DNA of 64,000 bases from the NCBI GenBank assembly GCA_013112685.1, contig JABFGC010000002.1, positions 1,188,902-1,252,901 of the forward strand. Reading direction: 5' to 3'. Under the pieces are notes generated by a model. It saw nothing but the letters and a program-made list of their open reading frames with translations, was not told where the DNA came from and made no database searches. This DNA comes from Chloroflexota bacterium (lineage in GTDB: Bacteria > Chloroflexota > Anaerolineae > Anaerolineales > Villigracilaceae). This document shows positions 36,059 to 46,021 of the stretch, one piece after another (position 1 is the first letter of the stretch; the number at the start of each line of letters is the position of its first letter). The translations under genes and the position numbers were made by a program.

Positions 36059-36865
36059 TTACCACATCCCCGCCGCTTCCCGCACCATCTCCCTCGGCTG
36101 CAACACGATCGCGTCCTTCTTGCAAACCGCACGGCACACCCCGCATCCATAACAAGCCGTCGGATCAATCGTCACCTTCTTGTGGTTTGATGAATATCGA
36201 ATCGCCCCATACTGGCATTGCCGCATACACAGGCGGCAGCCATTGCACGCCTCCATCGAGACCATCCCCACCCACTCCGCGCGGAACATAACCGGGTAAT
36301 CTTTACGGGCGTGGGTGATGCGATACGCCATGCAATCCTGGTCGCAGTTGCACAGCCCGCCGATGAACGGCGTCTTGAATGTCCACACCGAATGGACCAA
36401 CCCCTCCCTGTCCAGTTTGCGGATGGACTCAAGCGCTTCATCCTTCGTCAACGTTTCGAGGCTGAATGAATCGTCGAGCGCGTCCATCAACTCCCTGTCC
36501 ATGGTCAAGCCGTAGCAATAACGCGCATTCATGTTCCCGGTGGTCACGCGCCGGCACACGCACGGCAGTCTCACCGCGCCATGCACCAACTCGAAGATTT
36601 TCTCCACGTCCTCCATCGGCGCCACCTGCCCGTAATGATTCTGCTTTTGGGCGCGAATCAACATCGGTCGTGCCAGCCGCATCCACGGCGTCTTGCGGAT
36701 CGCATCCAGTTGCTCGATGCTTTTGGGGACGCGGGCATGAAATCCGTTCAGGAATTCGGCGGTGTACTCGCGCCGTCCCTTTTCGTTCAGCAGTTCCCTC
36801 GAATAATTCTTCATCGTCAAATACCACTTCTCCCCCTCCCCATGCTGCGTGCAGAATTCACACAT
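36059..36865 (-). CDS. Iron-sulfur protein with two 4Fe-4S ferredoxin motifs
   Basis: 268 residues. The C-terminal third carries two classical clusters, CNGCRLCMRQCQYGAI and CYGCGVCRAVCKKDAI. Further cysteines lie in the N-terminal part (MCEFCTQHG; LPCVCRR; LCNCDQDCMAY), so additional metal sites are likely. No flavin or catalytic motif is seen. Probably an electron-transfer subunit or a sensor acting in the cytoplasm. It is monocistronic by context: family B repeats downstream and a family A repeat upstream. SD GGAGG 9 bases before the ATG. Function uncertain. Confidence 0.85.
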   Translation of the reverse strand: MCEFCTQHGEGEKWYLTMKNYSRELLNEKGRREYTAEFLNGFHARVPKSIEQLDAIRKTPWMRLARPMLIRAQKQNHYGQVAPMEDVEKIFELVHGAVRLPCVCRRVTTGNMNARYCYGLTMDRELMDALDDSFSLETLTKDEALESIRKLDREGLVHSVWTFKTPFIGGLCNCDQDCMAYRITHARKDYPVMFRAEWVGMVSMEACNGCRLCMRQCQYGAIRYSSNHKKVTIDPTACYGCGVCRAVCKKDAIVLQPREMVREAAGMW

Positions 36866-36878
36866 GGCGAGCCTCCTC

Positions 36879-36948
36879 TGTCATTGCGAACTTCCTCTGT
36901 CATTGCGAGTGGCGTCTTGCGCCACGAAGCAATCTCCTCGCAATGACA
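36879..36948. repeat. Family A element
   Basis: Two CTGTCATTGCGA starts in tandem, a GCGTCTTGCGCC inner palindrome, GAAGCAATCTCC, and a CTCGCAATGACA end. Confidence 0.8.
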
Positions 36949-37012
36949 AATATGCCATCAGTATAGCCGCCTCGCCTTCCGCGCCCAGTGCCAAATTTCC
37001 ATGATTCAGCCC

Positions 37013-37041
37013 TTGAGAATTTAGAAAATATGTTCTATAAT
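37013..37041 (+). promoter_or_regulatory. Promoter, leaderless start
   Basis: TTGAGA (37013-37018), 17-bp spacer, TATAAT (37036-37041). The ATG at 37048 is 6 bases beyond the -10 and has no SD. Confidence 0.7.
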
Positions 37042-37047
37042 AGGGAT

Positions 37048-38205
37048 ATGGATTCACTCTCCACGCTCAAGGAGTTATCCTCACAAATGACCTTCGAGGC
37101 GGATGGGGAGCCTCTCGCCTCCTCCCCCGCCCCGGCTTGCTACACCCCCAAAGAGAGCGACAACGCCTTCATCCATCCGGCACAACTCCCCAACGGCAGG
37201 CAGATCAAACTCCTGAAGACCCTGCTCTCGTCCGCCTGCGAGCGGGATTGCTACTACTGTCCCTTCCGCGCCGGGCGTGATTTCCGCCGCGCCACCTTCA
37301 AGCCCGATGAATTCGCGGGGCTCTTCAGCAAGATGAACCAAAGCGGCTTCGCTGAAGGCGCCTTCCTCAGTTCCGGCATTGCGGCGGGCGGCGTCCGCAC
37401 CATGGATAAACTGCTCGACACCGCCGAAATCCTCCGCAAAAAACACGGCTTCAAAGGCTATCTGCATCTCAAGATCATGCCCGGCTCCGAGAAAGACCGG
37501 GTCTACCGCGCCATGCAGCTCGCCAACCGCGTCTCGGTCAATCTCGAAGCGCCCAACACCGAACGCCTCGCCAGGCTTGCCCCCCACAAAATCTTCATCG
37601 AAGAATTGATGCGCCCCCTGCGCTGGGTCGAAGAGATTCGCCGCAACGTCCCCGCCTACAAGTTTTGGAACGGCAAATATCCCTCCACGGTCACACAGTT
37701 CGTCGCCGGCGGCTCCGACGAAAGCGACCTCGAACTGCTCAACACGGCGCAATGGCTGATGAAAAACGTCCGCCTCAAACGCGCTTACTTCTCTGCATTC
37801 CATCCCATTCAGGATACGCCGCTCGAAAACAAGCCCGCCGTGCATCCCCTGCGCGAACATCGCCTCTACCAGGCCTCGTTCCTGTTGCGCGATTATGGAT
37901 TTGAACTGGAAGACCTGCCCTTCGCGGCGGATGCAAACCTCCCGCTTCACACCGACCCGAAACTTGCGTGGGCGCAAATGAATTTGATCCACGCCCCGGT
38001 CGAAGTCAACAAAGCAGACAAACGCGAATTGATGAAGATTCCCGGTATCGGCACCAAAGGTGCGGATGCGATTCTGTCCGCCCGCCGCCTCAACCGGCTG
38101 CGCGACCTGTCCATGCTGAAGAAGCTCGGCGTCATCGCCGAACGCGCCGCTCCCTACATCCTGCTCGACGGCAGGCGCGCCAATGTACAACTGGCGTTAT
38201 TCTGA
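37048..38205 (+). CDS. Radical SAM protein with C-terminal HhH motif (putative DNA repair/modification)
   Basis: 385 residues from the leaderless ATG at 37048 (MDSLSTLKELSSQM). The frame is open further upstream, but the promoter overlaps that part. The radical SAM cluster motif is CERDCYYCPF (CxxxCxxC). At the C-terminus a helix-hairpin-helix (VEVNKADKRELMKIPGIGTKGADAIL) should bind DNA. This arrangement matches the family annotated as putative DNA modification/repair radical SAM protein; the reaction is unknown. It is followed 11 bases later by a VOC-fold gene. Confidence 0.88.
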   Translation: MDSLSTLKELSSQMTFEADGEPLASSPAPACYTPKESDNAFIHPAQLPNGRQIKLLKTLLSSACERDCYYCPFRAGRDFRRATFKPDEFAGLFSKMNQSGFAEGAFLSSGIAAGGVRTMDKLLDTAEILRKKHGFKGYLHLKIMPGSEKDRVYRAMQLANRVSVNLEAPNTERLARLAPHKIFIEELMRPLRWVEEIRRNVPAYKFWNGKYPSTVTQFVAGGSDESDLELLNTAQWLMKNVRLKRAYFSAFHPIQDTPLENKPAVHPLREHRLYQASFLLRDYGFELEDLPFAADANLPLHTDPKLAWAQMNLIHAPVEVNKADKRELMKIPGIGTKGADAILSARRLNRLRDLSMLKKLGVIAERAAPYILLDGRRANVQLALF

Positions 38206-38216
38206 AAGGAGCAGGC

Positions 38217-38636
38217 ATGGACTACGAGAGTTACAAGAAGGCATACTTCACCGAACCCCCGCCTCAGCCTAAATTCAATTTTATCGGGCTTCATGGAGTC
38301 GCGCTCTACTTTAGCGATTATGCGGCGGCAGTGGATTATTACACTGCGGTGCTTGGACCCCCCTCCTACGTCGAGGGCGAATCCACCCGCGGCTGGAGTG
38401 TCGGCGGCGCCTGGCTGACATTGTTTCCATCCCAGACCGGCAATCCACAAAACGCGGAGATCCACTTCCTCATGGGCAACCCTCAGGAAGCGGAGCGATT
38501 GCAGCGTGCATTCATCGCGGCGGGAGGGAAAGGCGATCCGCCGTCCGACCAACTCATGTATGAACCGCTTCGGTTTTGTCCGGTGACAGACCCCTTTGGC
38601 ACAAGCATTCTCATCGTCGGCAGGCTTCCAGAATAA
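38217..38636 (+). CDS. VOC-superfamily (glyoxalase/bleomycin resistance fold) protein
   Basis: 139 residues. One VOC module: GLHGVALYFSDYAAAVDYYTAVLG at the start, WLTLFP and EIHFLMGNPQEAERLQ in the middle, and CPVTDPFGTSILIVGR at the end, with His near the N-terminus as a possible metal ligand. Members bind metal and act on glutathione adducts, dioxygenase substrates or drugs; the substrate is unknown. SD AAAGGAG, 11 bases after the radical SAM gene, so probably co-transcribed with it. Confidence 0.85.
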   Translation: MDYESYKKAYFTEPPPQPKFNFIGLHGVALYFSDYAAAVDYYTAVLGPPSYVEGESTRGWSVGGAWLTLFPSQTGNPQNAEIHFLMGNPQEAERLQRAFIAAGGKGDPPSDQLMYEPLRFCPVTDPFGTSILIVGRLPE

Positions 38637-38765
38637 CAATGCTCGCTTGATTTGTCTCGCGCATCCTTGCGTGTCATGCCAAGCGAAGCATCTCCTGCAT
38701 CAAAAAGGGGTGAAATCGGGTTCAACGCATCAATCTTAAAATATTCGTTATCCCCCATTTATCCC

Positions 38766-38793
38766 TTGAAATTAATTTCAATGTTGCTATACT
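38766..38793 (+). promoter_or_regulatory. Promoter of the SET-domain gene
   Basis: TTGAAA, 16-bp spacer, TATACT. Preceding bases 38640-38760 hold no gene that I can support. Confidence 0.6.
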
Positions 38794-38833
38794 AAACGAT
38801 AATTATCAATGGATAATAAAAGGAGAGAACGAA

Positions 38834-39328
38834 ATGACTTCGACAACCGTGATGGAAACGCTTGCCATCAAAACAGAAAATAAATTCAGGACGCTTGTCA
38901 CAAAACGGGCATACAAAAAGGGCGAAGTGATCTGTCCCATTCCAAGCGAAAACATTCTGGATAAACCCAATCGCTTCACCGTGCAGATCGCGCGCGACAA
39001 GCACACGCACGTCGGCAAACTCGCCGCGCTCAACCACTCCTGCGACCCCAACGTGATTCTCGACACCGAAAGCATGGTCATGATCGCCTGCAAAGACATC
39101 GAAAAGGGCGAGGAACTTTTCTTCTTCTATCCCTCCACCGAATGGGAGATGAACGCGCCGTTTATTTGCCTGTGCGGTTCCTCGAACTGTATCCACGTGG
39201 TGGCGGGCGCGCGCTTCCTGCCCCTTTCCACGCTCGAGCATCACTACCTCAACCCGCACATCCGCGAAGAGATGATTGACCTGCTCAACGCCACCAAAAA
39301 GAATCTCACCAAATTGACCGCCGAATAA
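38834..39328 (+). CDS. SET-domain protein (putative lysine methyltransferase)
   Basis: 164 residues. SET core: LAALNHSCDPNVIL (the NHSC motif for SAM and substrate), GEELFFFYPSTEWEM, and post-SET-like cysteines FICLCGSSNCIH. It has the size of compact bacterial SET proteins; the substrate protein is unknown. Strong SD (AAAGGAGAG) and own promoter. A perfect bidirectional terminator follows. Confidence 0.88.
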   Translation: MTSTTVMETLAIKTENKFRTLVTKRAYKKGEVICPIPSENILDKPNRFTVQIARDKHTHVGKLAALNHSCDPNVILDTESMVMIACKDIEKGEELFFFYPSTEWEMNAPFICLCGSSNCIHVVAGARFLPLSTLEHHYLNPHIREEMIDLLNATKKNLTKLTAE

Positions 39329-39334
39329 AAAAAC

Positions 39335-39370
39335 GAAAACTTCCGAAGCCCAATCGCTTCGGAAGTTTTC
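39335..39370. terminator. Bidirectional intrinsic terminator
   Basis: 15-bp perfect stem GAAAACTTCCGAAGC / GCTTCGGAAGTTTTC with CCAATC loop, A-run on the left and T-rich on the right. It serves the SET gene and the converging gene. Confidence 0.85.
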
Positions 39371-39439
39371 TTGTATCTTTTCTCTGTTCGGACAGCCGAG
39401 TAGAGCGAGACTATCTCGCCCATCGTAAAGAATGAGCGG

Positions 39440-39862
39440 TTAAAGATTTTGGCGCAATGCAAGCAGTGGATACGCCCCGGTCCATGGCTTGCCCAGCCGG
39501 TGATTGTCCGAGACGACGACCTTGCTGAACTTTTGGGCAACCTGCGGCAGGAGTGTTGCAATCGCCGCCCAATCATCTGCAAGGAGGGCTTCTTTCAGTT
39601 TTGCGGCGATCTGTCCCGCCCACATCCACTCCATGCGGAACTTATCCGCCTTCACCCAGTAATCGCGCTTTTCCCACGCCGCCACCGAAGCGTCAATTCC
39701 CTCTGCAATGGTTTGCAGCGCCAGCGCGATGAACGCCGCCTGGTCTTTGGTTTCGGGCGTTACATCCTTTTGCTTTGCCAGCTCGCGGATGCACAGCACA
39801 ATGGACTTCGACAAACGGGTTCGTTCTTTTCCAACGGAATCGGGGTTGATCAAACGGCTCAC
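39440..39862 (-). CDS. Conserved protein of unknown function
   Basis: 140 residues, GTG start with SD GGAG. Mostly helical, without cysteine clusters, signal peptide or TM segment; tryptophan-rich centre (VAAWEKRDYWVKADKFRMEWMW). Not recognised. Divergent from the prenyltransferase gene (105 bases between them). Confidence 0.65.
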   Translation of the reverse strand: MSRLINPDSVGKERTRLSKSIVLCIRELAKQKDVTPETKDQAAFIALALQTIAEGIDASVAAWEKRDYWVKADKFRMEWMWAGQIAAKLKEALLADDWAAIATLLPQVAQKFSKVVVSDNHRLGKPWTGAYPLLALRQNL

Positions 39863-39967
39863 GAAGAATCTCCAATGACAGTGTAAAGTACAGAAGCGCG
39901 ATTATACCGCCAGATGCGATAAAATAACTTTCGTTCGTTGCCAATCCCCCACTGCCGGAATACAACC

Positions 39968-41005
39968 ATGCCTATTCAACAATCCATGCTCGAAGCCATC
40001 GAAGAAGAACTGAAACGCCAGGTGGCGCGCCTCGACCAGCCGCGTATGCAGCCGTTTCATCAAATGCTCACCTATCACATGGGGTGGATCGGGGAGGGTG
40101 CGGGTCCGAATGCGGCGGGTAAGCGAATTCGTCCGTTGTTGACCTTGCTTGTGACGGCTTCTTGTTTTATTGGTGATGTGGTTGGTGGTGAGGTGGGTAG
40201 AGGTAATTGGCTACACGCAGTTTCAGCCGCCGCCGCAATCGAACTCATCCACAACTTTTCCCTCGCCCATGATGATATTCAGGACAACTCCGAACTCCGC
40301 CGCGGACGCAAGACGCTCTGGGTCAAATGGGGTTCGCCGATGGCGATCAATGCCGGGGACGCATTGTTTGTCATCGCCAACCAGTCCATTTTGGATTTGA
40401 TAGGGCGCTATCCAGCGGAGATTGTCGTCCGCGCCGCGACAGTACTGAACAACAGCTGCCTCGACCTCACCCGCGGTCAATACCTGGATATGTCTTACGA
40501 AGAGCGAACCGATCTTACAATGGAAGATTACTGGCCCATGATCGGCGGGAAAACCTCTTCCCTGCTCTCTGCCTGCACCCAGATTGGCGCAATTCTTGGC
40601 TACGCGCAGGAGCCGCAAATTGAGGCTTTCCGCCTTTTTGGGTACCACTTGGGACTGGCGTTTCAGGTGCAGGACGACATTTTGGGAATTTGGGGCGACG
40701 AAAACCTGACGGGCAAATCCGCCGCCAGCGACCTGGTGGAGGGAAAAAATTCGCTCCCGGTCTTATATGGACTCGAACAAAACGGCAGGTTTGCAGAACG
40801 CTGGCGCAAAGGTCCGATCTCGTTGGCGGAAGTGAGCGAGGTCGCCGCACTGCTGGAAGCGGAAGGCGGCAAAGCGTTTGCAGAGAAGATGTCTGCTGAG
40901 GAGACTCAAAAGGCGCTGGGCTGCCTGCAAGAGGCGAACCCGCGGGGCGAGGCGGGGCAGGCCATCCTGCAATTGGCGAACATGCTCCTTAAGCGGAATC
41001 AGTGA
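39968..41005 (+). CDS. Polyprenyl diphosphate synthase
   Basis: 345 residues. Trans-prenyltransferase that extends allylic diphosphates with IPP for quinones, carotenoids or membrane lipids. First Asp-rich motif: LAHDDIQDNSELRRG (DDxxD); second: FQVQDDILGIWGDE. Start at 39968 (MPIQQSMLEAIEEEL); a short in-frame extension is possible. Chain length cannot be set reliably: the residues just before the first motif are ELIHNFS, suggesting medium to long products. Followed by tRNA-Gly. Confidence 0.92.
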   Translation: MPIQQSMLEAIEEELKRQVARLDQPRMQPFHQMLTYHMGWIGEGAGPNAAGKRIRPLLTLLVTASCFIGDVVGGEVGRGNWLHAVSAAAAIELIHNFSLAHDDIQDNSELRRGRKTLWVKWGSPMAINAGDALFVIANQSILDLIGRYPAEIVVRAATVLNNSCLDLTRGQYLDMSYEERTDLTMEDYWPMIGGKTSSLLSACTQIGAILGYAQEPQIEAFRLFGYHLGLAFQVQDDILGIWGDENLTGKSAASDLVEGKNSLPVLYGLEQNGRFAERWRKGPISLAEVSEVAALLEAEGGKAFAEKMSAEETQKALGCLQEANPRGEAGQAILQLANMLLKRNQ

Positions 41006-41043
41006 CCGGGTCGGGGCGATGCGGGGGCTGCATCCAACCGGGC

Positions 41044-41073
41044 TTGACATGCGTTTTCCGCGTGGCGTATAAT
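41044..41073 (+). promoter_or_regulatory. Promoter of tRNA-Gly
   Basis: TTGACA (41044-41049), 18-bp spacer, TATAAT (41068-41073), 16 bases before the tRNA. Confidence 0.85.
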
Positions 41074-41089
41074 CCGCTTCGTTAATCAT

Positions 41090-41161
41090 GCGGGTGTAGT
41101 TCAGTGGTAGAACGCTTGCTTCCCAAGCAAGATATCGTGGGTTCGAGTCCCATCACCCGCT
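41090..41161 (+). tRNA. tRNA-Gly(CCC)
   Basis: Full cloverleaf: acceptor GCGGGTG / CACCCGC, D-arm GTTC...GAAC, anticodon stem CTTGC / GCAAG around loop TTCCCAA (anticodon CCC), T-arm with TTCGAGT. Discriminator base T; CCA is not encoded. Confidence 0.95.
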
Positions 41162-41166
41162 CAACA

Positions 41167-41194
41167 AGCCGAGGAACCACCTGCCTCGGCTTTT
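41167..41194 (+). terminator. Intrinsic terminator of tRNA-Gly
   Basis: AGCCGAGG / CCTCGGCT stem, 9-base loop, TTTT. Confidence 0.85.
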
Positions 41195-41213
41195 CGCTAT
41201 GCTATACTTATTT

Positions 41214-41239
41214 GTAAGGTTCGTAAGGTATTGTAAGGT
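41214..41239 (+). promoter_or_regulatory. Three GTAAGGT direct repeats before the signalling cluster
   Basis: GTAAGGT at 41214, 41223 and 41233, spaced 9 and 10 bp and so on one face of the helix. They lie 60-85 bases before the first response-regulator gene; a candidate activator or repressor site. Confidence 0.45.
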
Positions 41240-41298
41240 AGCTGTTATGTATATGCCTCTGTCATAAAGTAAAATTCAGACCGGAGTTCGCAACGACC

Positions 41299-41691
41299 AT
41301 GATCCAATTTGACAAAGGCACCATCCTGTACGTGGAGGATAATCCCGATAACAGAAATCTGATCCGCCGGGTGTTGAACGCAGAAGGGTATGATGTGGTG
41401 GAGGCGGCAAACGCCAACCAAGCCATTGAGAGACTCGCGCACGAAAAGGTGGATTTGATCCTGATGGATATCAACATGCCGGACATGGACGGATACACGC
41501 TCACCGCCAGGATCAAGCAGATGGACGGATTCGCCGGCATCCCGATCATCGCCGTCACGGCGAATGTGATGAGGGGCGACCGCGAAAAGTCTTTGGAAGC
41601 GGGCTGCGACGGCTACATTCAAAAACCGATTGATATTGATACGCTTGCCCAGCAGATCGAACGCTTCATGCCGAGGAGCACAAATGTCTGA
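41299..41691 (+). CDS. Single-domain response regulator (CheY/DivK-like)
   Basis: 130 residues, receiver domain only. Acid pocket from VEDN; phospho-acceptor Asp in LILMDINMPDMDGY; conserved Thr/Ala in AVTAN; Lys in IQKPID. Without an output domain it would work by binding partners. First gene of the long GAF cluster, yet no histidine kinase is encoded in the window to phosphorylate it. Its stop overlaps the next start by 8 bases. Confidence 0.93.
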   Translation: MIQFDKGTILYVEDNPDNRNLIRRVLNAEGYDVVEAANANQAIERLAHEKVDLILMDINMPDMDGYTLTARIKQMDGFAGIPIIAVTANVMRGDREKSLEAGCDGYIQKPIDIDTLAQQIERFMPRSTNV

Positions 41692-42142
41692 CCAGAACCC
41701 ACCCCCTGCTGTTTCCGATACGCAGCCCATCCGCAAACCGACCATTCCCAAGGACGCCGCGGTGCTGGTGGTCGAGGATAATGTGTCCAACTTTGTGCTG
41801 ATCGCGCGCATGCTCGGTTATCTTGGAATCCATTGCGAGTGGAAGACCTCGGGGTACGAAGTGGTCGAATACGCCGACACCCTTCCCCGTCTGGACCTGA
41901 TCCTGATGGACATCCGCCTGCCCTACGAGGATGGATACGGCGCGCTGAAGAAGATTCGCGCCTCGGAACGCTTCAAGTCCGTGCCGATTGTGGCGGTGAC
42001 GGCGGAAGCCAGCCTCGAACAAATGAAGAAAGCGCAAGACTCCGGCTTCGACGGCTTCCTGGGCAAGCCGCTCGACCCGGACCGTTTCCCGGACCAAATC
42101 CGCCGCATTCTAAATGGAGAACCGGTTTGGGAATTTAATTAA
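41684..42142 (+). CDS. Second single-domain response regulator
   Basis: 152 residues: ~30-residue Pro-rich N-terminus, then a receiver domain (VLVVEDNVSNFVLIARML; LDLILMDIRLPYEDGYGA with the phospho-Asp; VAVTAEA; LGKPLDPDRF). No output domain. Translationally coupled to the first regulator, so both are made together, perhaps as a phosphorelay pair or as two readers of the sensor proteins downstream. The next ORF begins 15 bases after its stop. Confidence 0.93.
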   Translation: MSDQNPPPAVSDTQPIRKPTIPKDAAVLVVEDNVSNFVLIARMLGYLGIHCEWKTSGYEVVEYADTLPRLDLILMDIRLPYEDGYGALKKIRASERFKSVPIVAVTAEASLEQMKKAQDSGFDGFLGKPLDPDRFPDQIRRILNGEPVWEFN

Positions 42143-42157
42143 CCCGCTCCTCCACCA

Positions 42158-45100
42158 ATGACTACGAATCCGGCGCACCCCACGTATGAGGCAACGCAAT
42201 CGAGATTTAGAGGTAGCCTGACGGGAACGCTCGTAAGAACGCTCCTGGTCTTTACACTTATCCCCTTAATCTCGATGGCGGGTGCTGCATATTTTCGGAC
42301 GCGAACCCTGCTGAGGGAACAGGCGGTCATCCAAAGTGAAAACCTGCTCATCAATCAGTTGAAGGTCGTTGACCAGGAAATTGCCGCCAGGGAAAACAAA
42401 CTGGAACGGCAGATTTCCTCGGAAGATGCGCGCGTCCTGATCGAGATCGCCCTACACGCCAACCCGCAAAGCGACGATTTCCGTGAAATCCGCAGCGAGT
42501 TCATCGCCAGCCTGCAAAACAGCGCGCCGGAATTCAACCAGTTCCTGCTGATTGACACCGACGGCACGGTCAAGGTCGCCAGCAACGCCGAATGGCAAGG
42601 GGAAACCATCGTTCTCGACGACTTCGACCTCGAGGAACATCGTTCCATTGCGCTGTATGGACTGCCTCCGCTGTACGAAAACGAATTCATTTTGATCTCG
42701 GCAATTGATTATCAAACCGCGCGCGGTTCCACGCTGGGAACCGTTATTGGCATTACCGAGAAGGCGGGAGTCTGGCAGCTGCTTCAACCGATCAACGGAC
42801 TGGCGCCTTACGCAAGCACATTTTTTATCCTGGCAGATAACAAACTGATTGCCAGCAACCCCGCCAACGGGGAATTCACGCTCGTCAGTTCCACGTCCGC
42901 CTCGCAGGATGAACTCATCTCCAGCCTGGCAGGGATGGCGCAAGGGGAGGAGCAATCGCCGGTGGCGCTGGACGTGCTCGCTCCGAACGGAGAACCCGCG
43001 ATTGCACAGCTTCAATACTTTCCGGGGATGCAAAGCGGGGTCGTGCTGGAGGTCGATGCAAACGACATTTACGGCAGGGTAAACAGCCTCGCGCCGTTTA
43101 CGATCCTTCTCGCCCTGGCAACGCTTGCGGCGACGGGCCTGGTTTTGATGCTGGGAGCCAGGCGGGTCATCAAGCCGATCCAGGCGCTCTCGGATATCAC
43201 GCGCAAATTCGCCGACGGCGATTGGAGTCAACGCGCGAGAGTGGCCAGCAACGACGAGGTGGGCTTACTGGCAAATTCGTTCAACCAGATGGCGGACCAA
43301 CTCAGCGAGATGTATCAATCGCTCGAAAGAAAGGTGGACGAGCGCGCGCGCCAGCTGCGGGACCGCCGCAGAGGTGGCGCAAAGCATCACCACCATCCCT
43401 AACCTGGACGATATGCTGAACAAAACCGTCGAACTGCTTGCCCAGCAGTTCGGGTATTACCAGGCGAGCATTTTTATGGTGGACCGCGGCGGCAAATACG
43501 CCGAGTTCAAAGCCGGGTACGGTCCGGCAACAATAGGATTAAAGGAAAGAAAATACCGGCTTGAGGTAGGTTCGGCTTCGATCATCGGCTGGGTGGCGGC
43601 AAAGAATCAGGTGCGCATCACTTCGGACGTTTTGGAGGATCCGCTCCACCTAAAGAACGAGTTCCTCCCCGAAACCCGTTCGGAAGCCAGCGTTCCAATC
43701 TCGCTCGGCGACTGGTGCTGGGAGTCCTGGACGTTCAAAGCACGTCTGCGGGCGAATTCGGCGCGGACACAATCGTCATGCTGCAAACCCTGGCGAGCCA
43801 GATCGCGGCGGCAATCCAGACCGGCGGGCTGATCGAAACCAGCCAGGTGAACTTCCAGGAACTCGAACGCCTCTACCGATCCAGCCGACTCATCGCGGAA
43901 GCCAGGGGTGAATCGGAGATTCTGCGCGTGGCGGGTCAAATCCTCAGGAATGCGCCGTATCCGGTGATCCTATTCCAGGTGCAGGGCAATTTGCTCAGGG
44001 TGATCGAAGCCGCCGACTCTACGCGCGACAGTGTTGGGTTGGACAGGCTTTCGCGTCAAATCCAGGTGCCCATCAACGACCTGGATAACTACCTCCTGCG
44101 CGAATCCGTCACCATCACGCTTTCCGATACGAACACGCCCAAGATGTTCAGGGAGATTATGAACGCCCTGGACTTGATCAGCATGGTGTGCCTGCCGATC
44201 AGGGTGCGCAATGCGCTCTCCGCCATCATCGTCATCGGCACAAGGCAGCGGAGTTTTTCCAGCGCATCCATCCAGCCCTATGCCAGCCTTGCGGACCTGA
44301 TGGCGATCTCCCTCGAGCGGGCAGACGCCCTGGAGCAAACCGAGCGGCACCTCCGTGAGGTCGAAGCGTTGGCATCCGTCAACGAATTGATCTCCTCCAC
44401 AGCCGACATCCAAAGCTTCTTCCACGCCTTGTTCGCCAAGATCCGGCAGATCATCGGCGATTACAGCCTGACCGTTGCGCTTTACGACGAGAAGACCAAT
44501 TCCATCAGCATCCCGTTCAGTTACGAGAACGGGCGGACCGTTTCCATCGAGCCGTTCCCGCTTGGCGAAGGATTGACGTCCATCTTGGTCCACACGCGCC
44601 AGCCGCTGATGCTGGTGGAGGATACGGAGCGAAAAGCGGAGGAACTCGGCGCAAAGGTCAGCGGCAAGCCTGCCAGGTCGTGGATGGGCGCGCCCATGCT
44701 GGTGCAAAACAACCCGATCGGCGCATTGATCATCCAGGACTTGGAAAACGAACACGCCTTCAATGAAGACGACCTGAAATTCTTCACGACCATCGCCGCC
44801 CAGGTGGCGGGCGTGATCCACAATATCCACCTGTTGGATGAAAGCCAGCACAGGGCGCTCCAACTCGAGACGGCGGCGGAGATTGCGAAGGACATCAGCG
44901 GCTCGCTCAACCTCGACGAGTTGCTGATCAAGGCGGTTGGGCTGATCCGGGAACGCTTCAACTTCTACCATGCGGCGGTCTTCCTGCTCGACCTGCCCGG
45001 CGAATTTGCGGTGATCCGCGAAGCCACCGGCGAGGCAGGCTCCCAAATGAAGCGCGCCGGGTACAAGATCGGCGTCGGTTCGAAATCCATCGTCGGCTTC

Positions 45101-46021
45101 GTCAGCGGACGCGGCGAACTCCTCGTGGTGAACGACACGAGCAAGGACCTCACCTATTACGCCAATCCCCTCCTCCCGGATACCCGCTCGGAAGCCGCAA
45201 TTCCGCTGAGAGTGGGCGAGCGCATTTTGGGCGTGTTGGACGTGCAAAGCACCAAGCCGTTTTCCTTCTCCGAGGATAATCTTCGCAGCCTTCAAATCCT
45301 GGCGGACCAACTCGCAGTGGCAGTGGCAAACACGGAGTTGTTCGCCGAAACCCAGGAGCATCTGTCACAGCACCGCCTTCTCCACCACATCACCTCCAGC
45401 GCCGCTTCCGGCACGACGCTCGAGGAAGCGCTGGAAAGCGCAGTCAGCGGTTTGCAGGTCACGTTGGGCGGCGACCGGGTTGCCATCCTGCTGGCAGACC
45501 GCGAGAAAAAAGTCCTTCAAGCAAAAGCCTCCATCGGGTTTGCGGAAGATGTCTCTTCCGTCCAGGTGGAGATCGGGAAAGGGATAACCGGCTGGGTCGC
45601 CGCGCACAGACGCCCCCTGCGCGTGCGGGACGTCCACGAAGACCCGCGTTACATTCCGGTCAGTGCGAACACCCGCTCGGAACTGGCGGTGCCCCTAGTT
45701 TATCGAAACGAACTCCTGGGCGTCTTAAACGTGGAAAGCGAGCAGGTGGACGCCTACTCCGACAACGACGAGGAGATGCTCGGAACGCTCGGCGGCAGTC
45801 TCGCCGCCATCATCGCGAACGCCCGCCTGCTGGAGCAGATCCGCACCCAGTCCGAACGGGAGCGCGTCATCTACGACGCCACCAGCAAGATCCGCCGGTC
45901 AACGGATATCCAGTCCATTCTGATGACGACCGCCAGCGAATTGACCCGCATCACGGGCGCGCGGTACGCCAAGATACAACTGAACCCCAATCCCGATTCC
46001 AAACCGAAAGACTCAGAATAA
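42158..46021 (+). CDS. Sensor A: TM - Cache-like - TM - HAMP - five GAF (two frameshifts)
   Basis: About 1290 residues once two one-base breaks are bridged (near 43360 in GCGGGACC, and near 43710 in GCGACTGG). An N-terminal TM helix (LVRTLLVFTLIPLISMAGA) leads to a ~270-residue external Cache-like sensor, a second TM helix (FTILLALATLAATGLVLM), HAMP (RRVIKPIQALSDITRKFADG) and a coiled coil. Then come five GAF domains, at about 43400, 43900, 44350, 44870 and 45370; two end ETRSEA / DTRSEA-type followed by GVLDVQST. The C-terminal segment (STDIQSILMTTASELTRITG) recurs in the sister genes. No kinase, cyclase or chemoreceptor output. Largest member of the cluster. No clear SD. Confidence 0.85.

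Noticed and set aside
36059..36865. Anaerobic Cas- or nitrogenase-linked role for the iron-sulfur protein
   Set aside because: Only ferredoxin-type motifs are visible and no such partner gene is adjacent.
43970..45361. 463-residue minus-strand frame within sensor A (and a similar one at 55708-57249)
   Set aside because: Antisense shadows of GAF-coding sequence; the plus strand has clear domain homology.
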